From an uncultured Candidatus Melainabacteria bacterium (GTDB lineage Bacteria; Cyanobacteriota; Vampirovibrionia; Gastranaerophilales; Gastranaerophilaceae): 64,000 bases of DNA. The notes beneath the pieces are model-generated. The model did no database searches. It was not told the origin of the DNA and worked only from the letters and a program-made list of their open reading frames with translations. Of this stretch, positions 1 through 8,800 are shown one piece after another. How positions within the stretch are numbered: the first letter of the stretch is position 1; each line of letters begins with the position of its first letter. A program made the position numbers and the translations under genes. The DNA is taken from assembly GCA_949902595.1 (NCBI GenBank), contig CATLDC010000003.1, positions 116,153-180,152 of the forward strand. Reading direction: 5' to 3'.

Positions 1-861
1 TCTTCTCTCGTAATTCCCCTTTGAGATTGCAATAATCGCCTTGAAAAGCTGGCGGATGTTTGTGTACAAATAAGATGTGTAAAGCCCGACAACAAAGAAC
101 ACAGTAAGAATTGTAACGATTATGGATAAAATAATCTTGTCTCTGTTGTAGTCAATAGCGTGTTTTGTCACGTCCTTTGTGGTGTTTACTATGACAATGG
201 ACTTTGGAGCCGATTTTTTTATATAAACCATTGGCTGGTTCTTGATATCACCGTAAACAACCGGCTTGTCCTTTTCCAATTTCTGCGGAAGCTGGGCAAT
301 GCTTTTTTCATACCCGTCTTTTGTGTAATTGATTGAGCCGATTAGTACATTGTCTTCACCGCCGAGCACATAAATCTGGCGCTTGTCCTGCGCAAGAGTC
401 TTGAACAGGTTTTTCTTAAGGCTGTTCATGTCAAGCACCGCTATCAAATACCGTCCGTCTTTTAGAGGCCGGTCAAAAACAACGTAATCATCACGGAGGT
501 TGTACGCTTTGTAATCGTCAAGCCTGTCTTCGCTCACAACAGTGAGCTCTTTGTAGAAGGGAAGGCTCTGGATTACAGTGTCAAGATACTTCTGCTCCTG
601 CCACGATGATTTGTAGTATTCAAGCGTTGTGACAATCTGAGAAAGCTCGTTGCTGATTGAGTGGTCAAAGACATCGATTTCTTCTGATACAATATTCGCT
701 ATCATCACAGCTGCATCCCGGAGCTGCGCACGGTTTGACTGCTGGTTGATGTTGTTTATGATAATCCCGCTCACGGTCATTGGAATAAGTACCGCAAAAA
801 AGATTACGATAATTATCTGCTCAGCTATCTTAAGTCTACGTTTGCTAAAGAATTGAACCAT
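1..861 (-). CDS. Sensor histidine kinase, N-terminal part (cut by window edge)
   Basis: Not in the ORF track because its stop lies outside the window. Reading the minus strand from the ATG at 861 gives an open frame to base 1. A first membrane helix lies around residues 13-33, then about 200 residues that look like an extracytoplasmic Cache-type sensor region, then a second helix near 243-266 and the beginning of a HAMP-like linker. The kinase core is missing from the window. The start lies 2 bases after the stop of the OmpR-type regulator gene, so the two form an operon and presumably a cognate pair. The signal sensed is unknown. The histidine kinase call is an inference from topology and the adjacent regulator. 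Confidence 0.75.
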   Translation of the reverse strand, partial: MVQFFSKRRLKIAEQIIIVIFFAVLIPMTVSGIIINNINQQSNRAQLRDAAVMIANIVSEEIDVFDHSISNELSQIVTTLEYYKSSWQEQKYLDTVIQSLPFYKELTVVSEDRLDDYKAYNLRDDYVVFDRPLKDGRYLIAVLDMNSLKKNLFKTLAQDKRQIYVLGGEDNVLIGSINYTKDGYEKSIAQLPQKLEKDKPVVYGDIKNQPMVYIKKSAPKSIVIVNTTKDVTKHAIDYNRDKIILSIIVTILTVFFVVGLYTSYLYTNIRQLFKAIIAISKGNYERR

Positions 862-863
862 GC

Positions 864-1571
864 TTATTCCCCAAAAGGAGTGAGTTTGTATCCGACATTC
901 GTTACAGTGTGGAGGTATCTCGGGTTCTTGGAATCCGGCTCAATCTTGTTTCTTAAAGCACCCACATGAACCCTGAGCATCCTTACATCCTCGTCGCTGC
1001 TGTAGCCCCAGACCTCTTCCAAAAGGGTGGCAAGAGTGACAGCCTTGTTAAAATGCTGCAATAAGCAATACAGGATTTCAAACTCTGTTGGAGTGAGTTT
1101 CATCCTCTTATTAAGAATAACGGTCTCCAAGGTGTCAGGAAAAATCTCGATTTCTCCCGCTTCCAGAATCTCGGTTGAAGCAAGGTTTTCTACAGGAGGC
1201 TGGTTTCTGCGAAGAAGCACGCGGATTCTCAGGAGGACTTCCTGAATATCAAAAGGTTTTACAAGGTAGTCGTCTGCGCCGCTGTCAAACCCGCTTGTTT
1301 TGTCTGCAATAGTGCCTTTTGCAGTGAGCATAAGCACAGGCACACTAATCTTTGCCTGTCGGATGTTCTTGCAAACATCAAACCCGTTCATTTTAGGCAT
1401 CATAACGTCAAGGAGAATCAGGTCGTATTTGTTATTGAGCGCTTTGTTTAAGCCTTCCATCCCGTTTGTTGCCGTATCAACAAAGTACCCGCTTGATGAG
1501 ATATCAAACTCCAAAAGGTCTCTGATTTCCGGATCATCATCAACAATGAGTATTCTTTTCTTTTCGCCCAT
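864..1571 (-). CDS. OmpR/PhoB-family response regulator
   Basis: This 235-aa protein has a receiver domain (about residues 5-120) with the acidic pocket VDDD, the phospho-acceptor Asp near residue 55 in LILLDVMMP, the switch Thr in MLTAKG and the conserved Lys in YLVKPF. A C-terminal winged helix (about 135-233) has the OmpR-type recognition region EDVRMLRVHVGALRNKI. It should bind DNA once phosphorylated by the kinase encoded immediately downstream. The length is normal for the family. The regulated genes cannot be told from the window. Confidence 0.93.
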   Translation of the reverse strand: MGEKKRILIVDDDPEIRDLLEFDISSSGYFVDTATNGMEGLNKALNNKYDLILLDVMMPKMNGFDVCKNIRQAKISVPVLMLTAKGTIADKTSGFDSGADDYLVKPFDIQEVLLRIRVLLRRNQPPVENLASTEILEAGEIEIFPDTLETVILNKRMKLTPTEFEILYCLLQHFNKAVTLATLLEEVWGYSSDEDVRMLRVHVGALRNKIEPDSKNPRYLHTVTNVGYKLTPFGE

Positions 1572-1663
1572 AACATTTCCCCTTTATTGTTTTATTTTAA
1601 AAGAATATAAGCATGTTTGCAAGGAATATATTTTTGAATTATGATTTTCAAAAAGGAGCAGGA

Positions 1664-1981
1664 ATGAGCGATTGTATTTTTTGTAAAATAATTAACGGTG
1701 ATTTCAACACCGAATTTGTGTACGAAAACGAGTGCGCAGTTGTGTTTAAGGACATCAACCCGAAGGCTGATACACACTTACTTGTTGTACCGAGAAAACA
1801 CGTTGAATCACTTAACGAGCTTGATGACGAAGCTTTGCTCGGCAAGCTTATGATGACAGTAAAAGAAGCTGCTAAAAAAGCAGGCTTGAAATCATACAGA
1901 ACAGTTATTAACACAGGAAAAGAAGCAGGGCAGGAAGTTTTCCACCTGCACATACACATACTAGCAGGAGGTATTAAGTAG
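1664..1981 (+). CDS. HIT-family nucleotide-binding protein
   Basis: The ORF track starts at 1613, but the ATG at 1664 is preferred because AAGGAG lies 6-11 bases before it. The 105-aa product opens with the zinc-type pair CIFCKI and ends with the histidine triad HLHIHI followed by LAGG, as in HINT/PKCI-like hydrolases that act on adenosine phosphoramidates or dinucleotide polyphosphates. The stop codon TAG directly abuts the ATG of speE, so the two genes are transcribed and probably translated together. The cellular substrate is not predictable. Confidence 0.92.
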   Translation: MSDCIFCKIINGDFNTEFVYENECAVVFKDINPKADTHLLVVPRKHVESLNELDDEALLGKLMMTVKEAAKKAGLKSYRTVINTGKEAGQEVFHLHIHILAGGIK

Positions 1982-2818
1982 ATGACACAATTCTATAAAG
2001 AAATAACACCATCAGGGTTTGGTATTGCAATCAAGCAAAAGGAAGTTCTGTTCTCAGAACAATCTCCTTTCCAGAAAGTTGAAATTTTTGAATCTGATTC
2101 AACACTCGGAAGAGTGCTTACCCTTGACGATTTGATGATGACAACCGAGGGCGATGAGTTTCATTACCACGAAATGATTGCGCACATCCCGATGATGCAC
2201 CACAAAGCACCGAAAACTGTTCTTGTAATCGGAGGCGGTGACGGCGGAACAGTGAGAGAAGTGCTTAAGCACGACACTGTTGAAAAAGTTATCTTGTGTG
2301 AAATCGACGGAATGGTAATTGATGCTTGCAAAAAATACCTTCCGACAATCTCTTGCGAGCTTGATAACCCGAAATGCGAAATCCTTGTTGAGGACGCTAT
2401 TGAATACATCAAGGGCAAAGAAAACATGTTCGATATCGTGCTAATCGACTCAACCGACCCGATGGGGCCTGGAGAAGGTTTGTTTACAGAAGAGTTCTAC
2501 ACAAATGTTAAGCGTTCGCTTAAAGAAGGCGGAATCGTTTGCGCGCAATCAGAATCACCGTTTGTTAACAAGGAAGAAATCAAAAAGATGTACAATCTTC
2601 TGAAAAAAGTGTTCCCGATTTGCTCAACATTCACTTCAAACATCCCGACATACCCGGGTGGATACTGGGCATGGGCGTTCTGCTCCGAAACAGTTGAGCC
2701 GCTTTCTTACTGGGATGAAAGACGCGGAGAAGCAATCACAAAGACTTGCAAAATCTATAACAGGGATTACCACAATGCAAGGTTTGCGCTTCCGAATTAT
2801 TTGAAAGAATTGTTATAA
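1982..2818 (+). CDS. speE: Spermidine synthase (polyamine aminopropyltransferase)
   Basis: The 278-aa protein transfers an aminopropyl group from decarboxylated S-adenosylmethionine to putrescine. The family signatures are present: DEFHYHEM near residue 58, the nucleotide-binding loop GGGDGG near 86, the catalytic Asp in LIDSTDP near 155, and the C-terminal PTYPGGYWAWAF. The length matches bacterial SpeE. It starts immediately after the HIT gene stop and ends 5 bases before a strong bidirectional terminator. No speD or putrescine biosynthesis gene is seen in the window, so the polyamine made is inferred from the family. Confidence 0.95.
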   Translation: MTQFYKEITPSGFGIAIKQKEVLFSEQSPFQKVEIFESDSTLGRVLTLDDLMMTTEGDEFHYHEMIAHIPMMHHKAPKTVLVIGGGDGGTVREVLKHDTVEKVILCEIDGMVIDACKKYLPTISCELDNPKCEILVEDAIEYIKGKENMFDIVLIDSTDPMGPGEGLFTEEFYTNVKRSLKEGGIVCAQSESPFVNKEEIKKMYNLLKKVFPICSTFTSNIPTYPGGYWAWAFCSETVEPLSYWDERRGEAITKTCKIYNRDYHNARFALPNYLKELL

Positions 2819-2822
2819 AAAC

Positions 2823-2856
2823 GAAAAAAGACCGGTTTTAAAACCGGTCTTTTTTT
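2823..2856. terminator. Bidirectional Rho-independent terminator
   Basis: A perfect 11-bp inverted repeat (AGACCGGTTTT/AAAACCGGTCT) is flanked by A6 on the left and T6 on the right, so it works on both strands. It sits between the speE stop (2818) and the stop of the small minus-strand ORF (2855). Confidence 0.9.
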
Positions 2857-3004
2857 ATCTCAAACCTCTTTCCGGAAATGCGGAATTAGATTTTACAATC
2901 TCGTAGTACTCATTCTTGTCGATATTTACGCCCATGTTCCTTATATCGACAGTGAATTTTTTCTTCTTTTTCTTTTTGGACTGATAAGCACTATTGCCTG
3001 ACAA
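2855..3004 (-). CDS. Small unknown basic protein (49 aa) overlapping panD
   Basis: This frame is too short for the ORF track and uses a TTG start. It overlaps the last 14 bases of panD in the +1 frame, and the sequence GGAGAAGGA inside panD lies a suitable distance upstream as a ribosome site. The product contains a run of seven lysines followed by [20 protein letters not shown] and ends at the common terminator. The exact fit between the panD end and the terminator favours a real gene, but there is no family recognition. A shorter form from the internal ATG at 2935 (26 aa) is the alternative. Confidence 0.45.
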   Translation of the reverse strand: MSGNSAYQSKKKKKKKFTVDIRNMGVNIDKNEYYEIVKSNSAFPERGLR

Positions 3005-3344
3005 TTGAGTTTCCTTCTCCCACCTGAACAATGTTTGGTTTGTGGGTTTTGATTTCGTCTTCTGTCAGCTGGGCGTAAGTTACGATAATAATTTTGTCGC
3101 CCGGTTGTGCTTTTCTTGCTGCTGCGCCGTTCAGGCAGAAGCATTTTGAGCCGCGTGCGCCTTTTATTGCGTAGGTCTGGAATCTTTCTCCGTTATTGAT
3201 ATTAAGGATTTCAACTTTTTCCCATTCCAGAATATTCGCCTGCTCCAGAAACTCTTCGTCTATTGTAATAGAGCCAACGTAGTTTAGATTTGCGTCTGTA
3301 ACAGTGGCTCTGTGTATTTTTGAATTTAAAAATTGTCTTAACAT
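2991..3344 (-). CDS. panD: Aspartate 1-decarboxylase (pyruvoyl-dependent)
   Basis: The 117-aa protein makes beta-alanine from L-aspartate for pantothenate and CoA synthesis. It is produced as a proenzyme that cleaves itself at the Gly24-Ser25 bond, seen here as NYVGSITID, to create the pyruvoyl cofactor. Other family features are the start [16 protein letters not shown], the substrate residues around ERFQTYAI, and [17 protein letters not shown]. Length and sequence are canonical. No panB or panC lies nearby. A possible 49-aa gene overlaps its 3' end. Confidence 0.95.
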   Translation of the reverse strand: MLRQFLNSKIHRATVTDANLNYVGSITIDEEFLEQANILEWEKVEILNINNGERFQTYAIKGARGSKCFCLNGAAARKAQPGDKIIIVTYAQLTEDEIKTHKPNIVQVGEGNSIVRQ

Positions 3345-3430
3345 ATCTTACCTCATGTTTATACTATCATAAAAATTGTATGAGTGGTGAATAGTTAAAT
3401 GCTGTAACTTGACTAATAATGAATTGTCGT

Positions 3431-3469
3431 TGCACCCCACCCTAGCCCTCTCCATCAAGGGAGGGAACA
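3431..3469. repeat. Dispersed CCCTAGCCCTCTCC-type repeat, copy 1
   Basis: A GC-rich segment (tgcaccccaccctagccc...aagggaggga) stands out in AT-rich surroundings just before the glutaredoxin gene. Near-identical segments occur at 46271-46309 and 55442-55476, with variants at 25046-25089 and 55366-55402. Confidence 0.8.
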
Positions 3470-3487
3470 AGTTTAAAGGAGGTAATT

Positions 3488-3718
3488 ATGCTTGATTTGT
3501 ATATTTTAGAAACATGCCCTTACTGTAGAAAAGTTATGAGTTTTATGGACGAAAAAGGTATCAAATACAACAAGGTTGATATCACAAACAAGGCTTCCGA
3601 GGACGCCCTAATCCAGATGGGCGGCAAAAGACAGGTTCCGTTCCTTGTTGATAACGACAGAAATATCCAGATGTATGAGTCCAATGATATTATTGAATAC
3701 TTAAAAACAGTTATTTAA
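3488..3718 (+). CDS. Glutaredoxin-like protein
   Basis: The 76-aa product has a thioredoxin fold with the dithiol motif CPYC at residues 10-13 and the cis-proline region RQVPFL, followed by YESNDIIEYL, which matches glutaredoxin and the N-terminal domain of glutathione transferases. It probably reduces protein disulfides or mixed disulfides in the cytoplasm. A strong AAAGGAGG site lies upstream of the ATG. It is monocistronic, preceded by a dispersed repeat and followed by a hairpin shared with the convergent flagellin gene. Confidence 0.9.
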   Translation: MLDLYILETCPYCRKVMSFMDEKGIKYNKVDITNKASEDALIQMGGKRQVPFLVDNDRNIQMYESNDIIEYLKTVI

Positions 3719-3730
3719 AGAAAAGGCAAA

Positions 3731-3755
3731 CCCTCGAAGCACAACACTTCGAGGG
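3731..3755. terminator. Hairpin terminator between glutaredoxin and flagellin
   Basis: The 9-bp stem CCCTCGAAG/CTTCGAGGG lies between two convergent genes. On the minus strand it is followed by TTTGCCTTTTC, so it probably ends flagellin transcription. The T-tract is imperfect. Confidence 0.6.
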
Positions 3756-3803
3756 TCATTGAAAGGACCTTATTATATCTATTATTATGTTTCTAATTAA
3801 TTA

Positions 3804-4922
3804 TTAGAGTAAGTTCAATGCGATTTGAGGCTGCTGGTTAGCAGTTGAAAGCAATGACGCAGTTGCCTGCTGCAATATCTGATACTTAATGTAGTTTGAA
3901 GACTCAGTAGCAGCATCCGCATCCTTGATAGTTGATACAGCTTCTGTTAAGTTTTCTCTCTGAACATCTGTTGATTCAATTGCAGAATCCAATCTGTTCA
4001 TGTAAGCACCAATTTTTGTACATCTGAGTGAAATGTTGTCGATTGCTTCATCAATTGTATCAATAAATTCACGAGCAGAAGAGTCATTTCTGTAGATTGC
4101 ATTACACATGTTAGTAATTGATATTGTTGGAGCATCATTAGCACCTGGCTTTGACTGAACAATATTACCTTCTTTTACAACTCCGTTTTCAGCAAGAGCT
4201 GCTGTAAGAGCTGACTGGTAAGAACCCGGAAGATATTCATAACCGCCTTTACCGTCAGAGATAGGCTTGCCGTCTTTGTCAAGTTTTCTAGCTCTAAATT
4301 CATAAGTGTCTTCGCCTGCATCATAAGTCATATCCAAATAACCAGGTCTTGTTTTTGTTGAAGTTGTGTTTGGTTTAAACCCGAAGATAATGGTTGATTT
4401 TGCACTGTCGAATAAGAATGCATCCATCTTGATTACACATCTTTTGTCAGAATACAAACCTACCTGAAGGTTAATATCTGTTTGTCTTGAACCATCTAGC
4501 AAGTAAGCGTCATTAAAGTCTGTAATTTCGCACAAACGGTTGATTTCGTCCATTCTCTGTTGAACTTCCAAATTAATAGCGTCAAGAGAAGCAGAACCGT
4601 AAGTACCGTTTGCTGCCTGCATGGTCAAGTCTCTAATTCTTTGCAAGTAGTCATTGATAATTTGCAAAACGCCTTCTTCTGTTGTTAGCATATCTAACCC
4701 CATCTGAGCGTTTGTTTCAATAATATCATAACCGCTAATTTTAGCTTCCATACCGGTATACACAGCATAACCGGCTGCGTCATCCTTGGCAGAATTTATC
4801 TTGAAGCCTGTAGATAATTTCTCCATTGCTGAGTTCATGCCCTTGGTTGCATCTCGTAGATACTTTTGGCATGTCAGGGATGACAAATTCGTGTTAATTG
4901 TAATTGTTGAAGTTGATCCCAT
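3804..4922 (-). CDS. Flagellin
   Basis: The 372-aa protein is the filament subunit. The conserved D0/D1 ends are present: an N-terminal half with INTNLSSL, MEKLSTGFKINSAKDDAAG and MDEINRLCEITDFNDAYLLDGS, and a C-terminal half ending in the amphipathic ILQQATASLLSTANQQPQIALNLL. The central variable region of about 170 residues is unlike standard D2/D3 domains. No Sec signal is expected, because flagellins leave through the flagellar export apparatus. A near-consensus sigma28 promoter lies about 40 bases upstream. A second, partial flagellin gene begins at 63766. Two cysteines in the N-terminal half are unusual for a flagellin. Confidence 0.95.
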   Translation of the reverse strand: MGSTSTITINTNLSSLTCQKYLRDATKGMNSAMEKLSTGFKINSAKDDAAGYAVYTGMEAKISGYDIIETNAQMGLDMLTTEEGVLQIINDYLQRIRDLTMQAANGTYGSASLDAINLEVQQRMDEINRLCEITDFNDAYLLDGSRQTDINLQVGLYSDKRCVIKMDAFLFDSAKSTIIFGFKPNTTSTKTRPGYLDMTYDAGEDTYEFRARKLDKDGKPISDGKGGYEYLPGSYQSALTAALAENGVVKEGNIVQSKPGANDAPTISITNMCNAIYRNDSSAREFIDTIDEAIDNISLRCTKIGAYMNRLDSAIESTDVQRENLTEAVSTIKDADAATESSNYIKYQILQQATASLLSTANQQPQIALNLL

Positions 4923-4963
4923 AATAATTTCCTTTCAATAAATTATTTTGCCTTTCATCATGT

Positions 4964-4990
4964 ATTACGGCGTTTAAGAATTTAACTTTA
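4964..4990 (-). promoter_or_regulatory. Sigma28 (FliA) promoter of flagellin
   Basis: Read on the minus strand it is TAAAGTTA-N11-GCCGTAAT, one or two mismatches from the sigma28 consensus TAAAGTTT-N11-GCCGATAA. It lies upstream of flagellin, the classical FliA target, which supports the three similar sites found elsewhere in this window. Confidence 0.88.
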
Positions 4991-5109
4991 CAACTTTAGT
5001 TATAGAATCCTCTATATGGAGTAGAAGTTGGGCTGAAACCCTTGTGGATATTGACTTCTATTTTTTAAGATTTTTATAAAAAAATTCCTTCCTATAACTA
5101 AAGTTGTAA
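4988..5109. repeat. Long inverted repeat with nested hairpins upstream of flagellin
   Basis: The 18-bp arms TTACAACTTTAGTTATAG (4988-5005) and its reverse complement (5092-5109) enclose 86 bases. Inside are a second stem TAGAAGT/ACTTCTA and a small GGG/CCC hairpin, giving a nested fold. The core CTATAACTNNAGTT recurs at 11318-11331 upstream of another minus-strand operon. It could be a structured RNA, a paired operator or a small MITE. No clear target duplication is visible. Confidence 0.55.
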
Positions 5110-5200
5110 CTAAATGGAGACTACCCGACTGACATGCCAGAGCGGGTAAGTAACAAATATTTATAAATAAATATAATCTGGGTATATAAGGAGAGAGAGA

Positions 5201-5770
5201 ATGAAATTTGAGAACTCTGAAACACTTAAATGCCTTATTAACGCTTTTGCGGGAGAATCACAGGCAAGAAACAGGTACACATTTTTTGCAAAAGTTGCAA
5301 AAGAAGAAGGTTACGAAAAAGTCAGCGCGGTTTTTCTTGACACGGCTGATAACGAGTATGAGCATGCCAAACTTTTTTACAAACACATTCCAAACGACCA
5401 CCATACTGTTAATGCGGCATACCCGTTTTTCTACGGCGACACTTATAAGAACCTGCTGTCCGCATCATCAGGCGAGCGCGAAGAATGGGAAATCCTGTAC
5501 AAAAACTCCGCGCAAATTGCAAAAGAAGAAGGTTTCGACGATATCTCAAGACTATTTTCAAACATTGTAGAAATCGAAAAACTCCATGCCCATAGATTTG
5601 AACTCCTTGCAGAAGAGATAAAAAACGGAACCATGTTCAAAAAAGAAGAGGTCACTCAATGGATTTGTAGAAAATGCGGCTATACACATATCGGTAAAGA
5701 AGCACCATGCCAGTGCCCTGTGTGCGGACACCCGCAAGCCTATTTCCAGTTATTCTGCGAGAAATTTTAA
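5201..5770 (+). CDS. Rubrerythrin
   Basis: The 189-aa protein combines a ferritin-like diiron domain (about residues 1-140, with ExxAR in GESQARNRY and ExxH in DNEYEHAK and IEKLHAHR) with a C-terminal rubredoxin domain holding CRKCGY and CPVCGH. Such proteins reduce hydrogen peroxide in anaerobes using electrons passed through the rubredoxin centre. The ATG follows a purine-rich GGAGAGAGAGA site, and TATAAT at 5172-5177 may be its -10. It is monocistronic, with a terminator just after the stop. It fits an anaerobic lifestyle. Confidence 0.95.
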   Translation: MKFENSETLKCLINAFAGESQARNRYTFFAKVAKEEGYEKVSAVFLDTADNEYEHAKLFYKHIPNDHHTVNAAYPFFYGDTYKNLLSASSGEREEWEILYKNSAQIAKEEGFDDISRLFSNIVEIEKLHAHRFELLAEEIKNGTMFKKEEVTQWICRKCGYTHIGKEAPCQCPVCGHPQAYFQLFCEKF

Positions 5771-5777
5771 AAGTGTA

Positions 5778-5812
5778 AAAAAAGCTTTACATTAAATTGT
5801 GAAGCTTTTTTC
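5778..5812. terminator. Rho-independent terminator after rubrerythrin
   Basis: AAAAAAGCTTT and AAGCTTTTTT pair around an 11-base loop, followed by a T-rich stretch. It separates rubrerythrin from the autotransporter. Confidence 0.75.
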
Positions 5813-5862
5813 TTTTTGATATTATGAAAATCTGGAATTGAGTTTTATTTGGAGTACAGGAA

Positions 5863-8800
5863 ATGAAAAAGAACTTAAAAGCTTTTTTGTGTTTGACTGC
5901 GCTTCTAGGTGCAATGTCGACAGTAAACGCAGACGATATAATTATCACACAAGGTGACACTGAAACTATCACAACAGATACAGTAGTCAATGGCGTGATT
6001 ACTAATAGCGGAACGCTTGAAAATTCAGCCGTTCTTAGCGCAATCACTGATATCACAAACAACATCGGCGCATCTATTTCAAACACCGGCACCATCACAG
6101 GCGGAAGCCTGCTAAATAACGGCGCTATCAGTGGAGGAGGAAACCTGACTGTTAGCGGAGGCTCAAGCAGCGGTGCGATTTCCCAAAACAATATTAATAT
6201 TGACGGAAGCTTTGCTAACAGCGCAAGCCTTACTGCAAACGGCACACTCACAAACAACAGCTCTTTAAGCAACTCTTCTAATATAGTTGCAGCAGCCATA
6301 AGCAACGCAGCAGGCTCAACAATTGACGGCTCTGGTAATATTCAGATTAGCGGCGGCTCAAACGCCGGAACAATTGACCAGACAAATGTTACCGTCGGAG
6401 GAAGCCTTGGAAATACCGGAACTATTGTTTCAACCGGTACCTTTACTAATACGGGAACTATTTCAGGCGACTCCGGAAGCTTAAGTATCAAAAACGGTAC
6501 AAGCTCCGGCTCTATTACACAGGGCAATATTACTGTAAGCGGTAATTTTACTAACAGTGCAAACCTTGAGGCTAAAACAAATTTAACAAACAGCGGTACA
6601 ATAAGTAACGGCTCAAATATTATTGCAGCGGCAATTGATAATCAGGCCGGAGGGGTTATTTCTGGCGCAGGTAACATTCAAATTAATGGCGGTTCAAACG
6701 CCGGAACAATTTCACAAACCGATGTAACCATTGGAAACACTTTTGAAAATACTGGAAGCCTGACTTCGACCGGTACATTTACAAACACCGGTACAATCAC
6801 TGGTGATAGCGGGAATCTTATAATAAAAGACGGTTCTAGCACGGGTTCTGTCACGCAAAATAATATTTCAATATGCGGTAATTTTACAAATGGCGCTTCA
6901 ATGGAAGCCAAGAACAAATTTACCAACACAGGCTCTTTAAGCAACAGCTCAAGTATTATTGCTGCTGAGATTGAAAACAAGAGCTCTATTTCAAATACAG
7001 GGGCTGTCACTGCAGACAACAATTTTACAAACTCCGGCACAATCACAGGCACGGGTGATTTAAACATTCAAAACGGCGGCACAAGCACCGGCGCTATTGA
7101 GCAGGGAAACATAAATATCACAGGTAATTTCACTAACAAAGCCAAGCTGGAAGCAACGGACACGCTTACAAACAACGGAGTTATCAGCAATACTTCAAGC
7201 ATCGTTGCAAACGCTATTGATAACAAGGCTTCCGGCTCTATCTCCGGCACAGGCAATACCACGATTGGAGGCGGGACAAACGCGGGTACTATTTCTCAAA
7301 AGAATGTAACAACAAGCGGTAGTTTATCAAACACGGGTACAATAACCTCGACTGACACATTCACGAATACCGGAACAATCAGCGGTGACAGCGGAGTACT
7401 GAATATCAACAAAGGCTCAAACTCGGGCTCTATCACGCAGGATAGTATTACTATTTCCGGACTTTTCACCAATAATAGCAGGCTTGAAGCAAAGCAAAAG
7501 CTTACCAACAAAGGAAATACAATAAACAATAACGGAACGATTGTTGCAGTAGAAATAGACAATCAGGCCGGCAAATACATTACGGGTAACGGAAATCTGG
7601 AAATCGGGGGCGGAGTAAACAGCGGCTTGATTTCACAGAAAGATGTTAATGTGACCGGTGACCTTGCTAACAACGGGACAATCACATCTTCTGGTAATTT
7701 CACAAACTCTGCTGATATAACCGGAAACAACGGGACTTTGAATCTGGCAGCCGGCAGCAATTCCGGAAACATCACTCAAAAGAACGTTACAGTTGGCGGG
7801 ACTTTCTCAAATACAGGTTCTTTTACAACAAACAACAGTTTTACAAACAACGGAACCTTGTCCGGTGCGGGCACAATTACCATTGAGCATGGTACGGGCA
7901 CAAACAACGGGACTCTGGCTCAGGGCGTTATAAATGTTAACAACGATTCTAAGTTCATAAACGCGCTTGGTAAAGTTGTAACTGTTAATGATTTGCACAA
8001 CGCTATTCAGGCAGAGGTTGAGAACAACGGTACGTTTACAGTGAGTCAGGTTCTTGACAATCAGGGTAGGATTACCAACAAAGGCGAGTTCAACCTTGGT
8101 GACACGCTTACAAACGACGGTATATTTATAAACTCCGGTGAGAATGCGCAGATGAGTGCATCAAAGGTTGTGAACAACAATATTTTCGGGGTAGAAAACG
8201 GAGCGGTTGTTTCAATTGATTCTATAAACAACACAAACGGTACTATTCAGATAAACACAGGTTCAACCCTTAACGTAACCGGCCAATCATCAGGTGTTAT
8301 GGATGGTATAATTACTTCTCTCGGTCAGGGCAACACTCTTGACGGAGGGCTTGTTGATATTACGGGAACCGTAAGAATTGGTGACGGAAGCACAGCAACT
8401 TCTCTTACCCTTCCGCAGGGAAACATTACGGCTGACGCATCGTTGAACGTGCTTCAAAATGCGGTATTAAATATTGGAACTGCTGACAAAGAAGCGCATG
8501 TTATATTCAACGACAACGCAACAGACACGTGGAACGGCGGGGTTAATCTTGCAAACGGAACACTGGTGCTTGATAACTTTAACCAGAACGTTCAGGGAAC
8601 TTCGTTTTACGAGCAATCCGGCGGTGAGTTGAGCATCTTAAACAATTCATACCTTTCAGCAGTGTCTAACAAGATTACCGGCGGAGATATGATTGTTGAC
8701 AAAACTTCTACCTACCAGTCTCAAAGCAACAGCGGCGGGTTTATTCTTGACAATCTGTCAATTGTAGCTGATTCAACAGACCGCGGTGTTACACCAATCG

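Noticed and set aside
5787-7775. Minus-strand ORFs opposite the autotransporter (172, 129, 70, 88 aa and others)
   Set aside because: They are antisense shadows of the Asn/Thr/Gly-rich repeat coding region, with valine/proline-rich composition and no ribosome sites.
5950-7900. CRISPR-like periodic repeats
   Set aside because: The periodicity is about 336 bp, in frame, and encodes a low-complexity passenger domain. The repeats are diverged and lack unique spacers.
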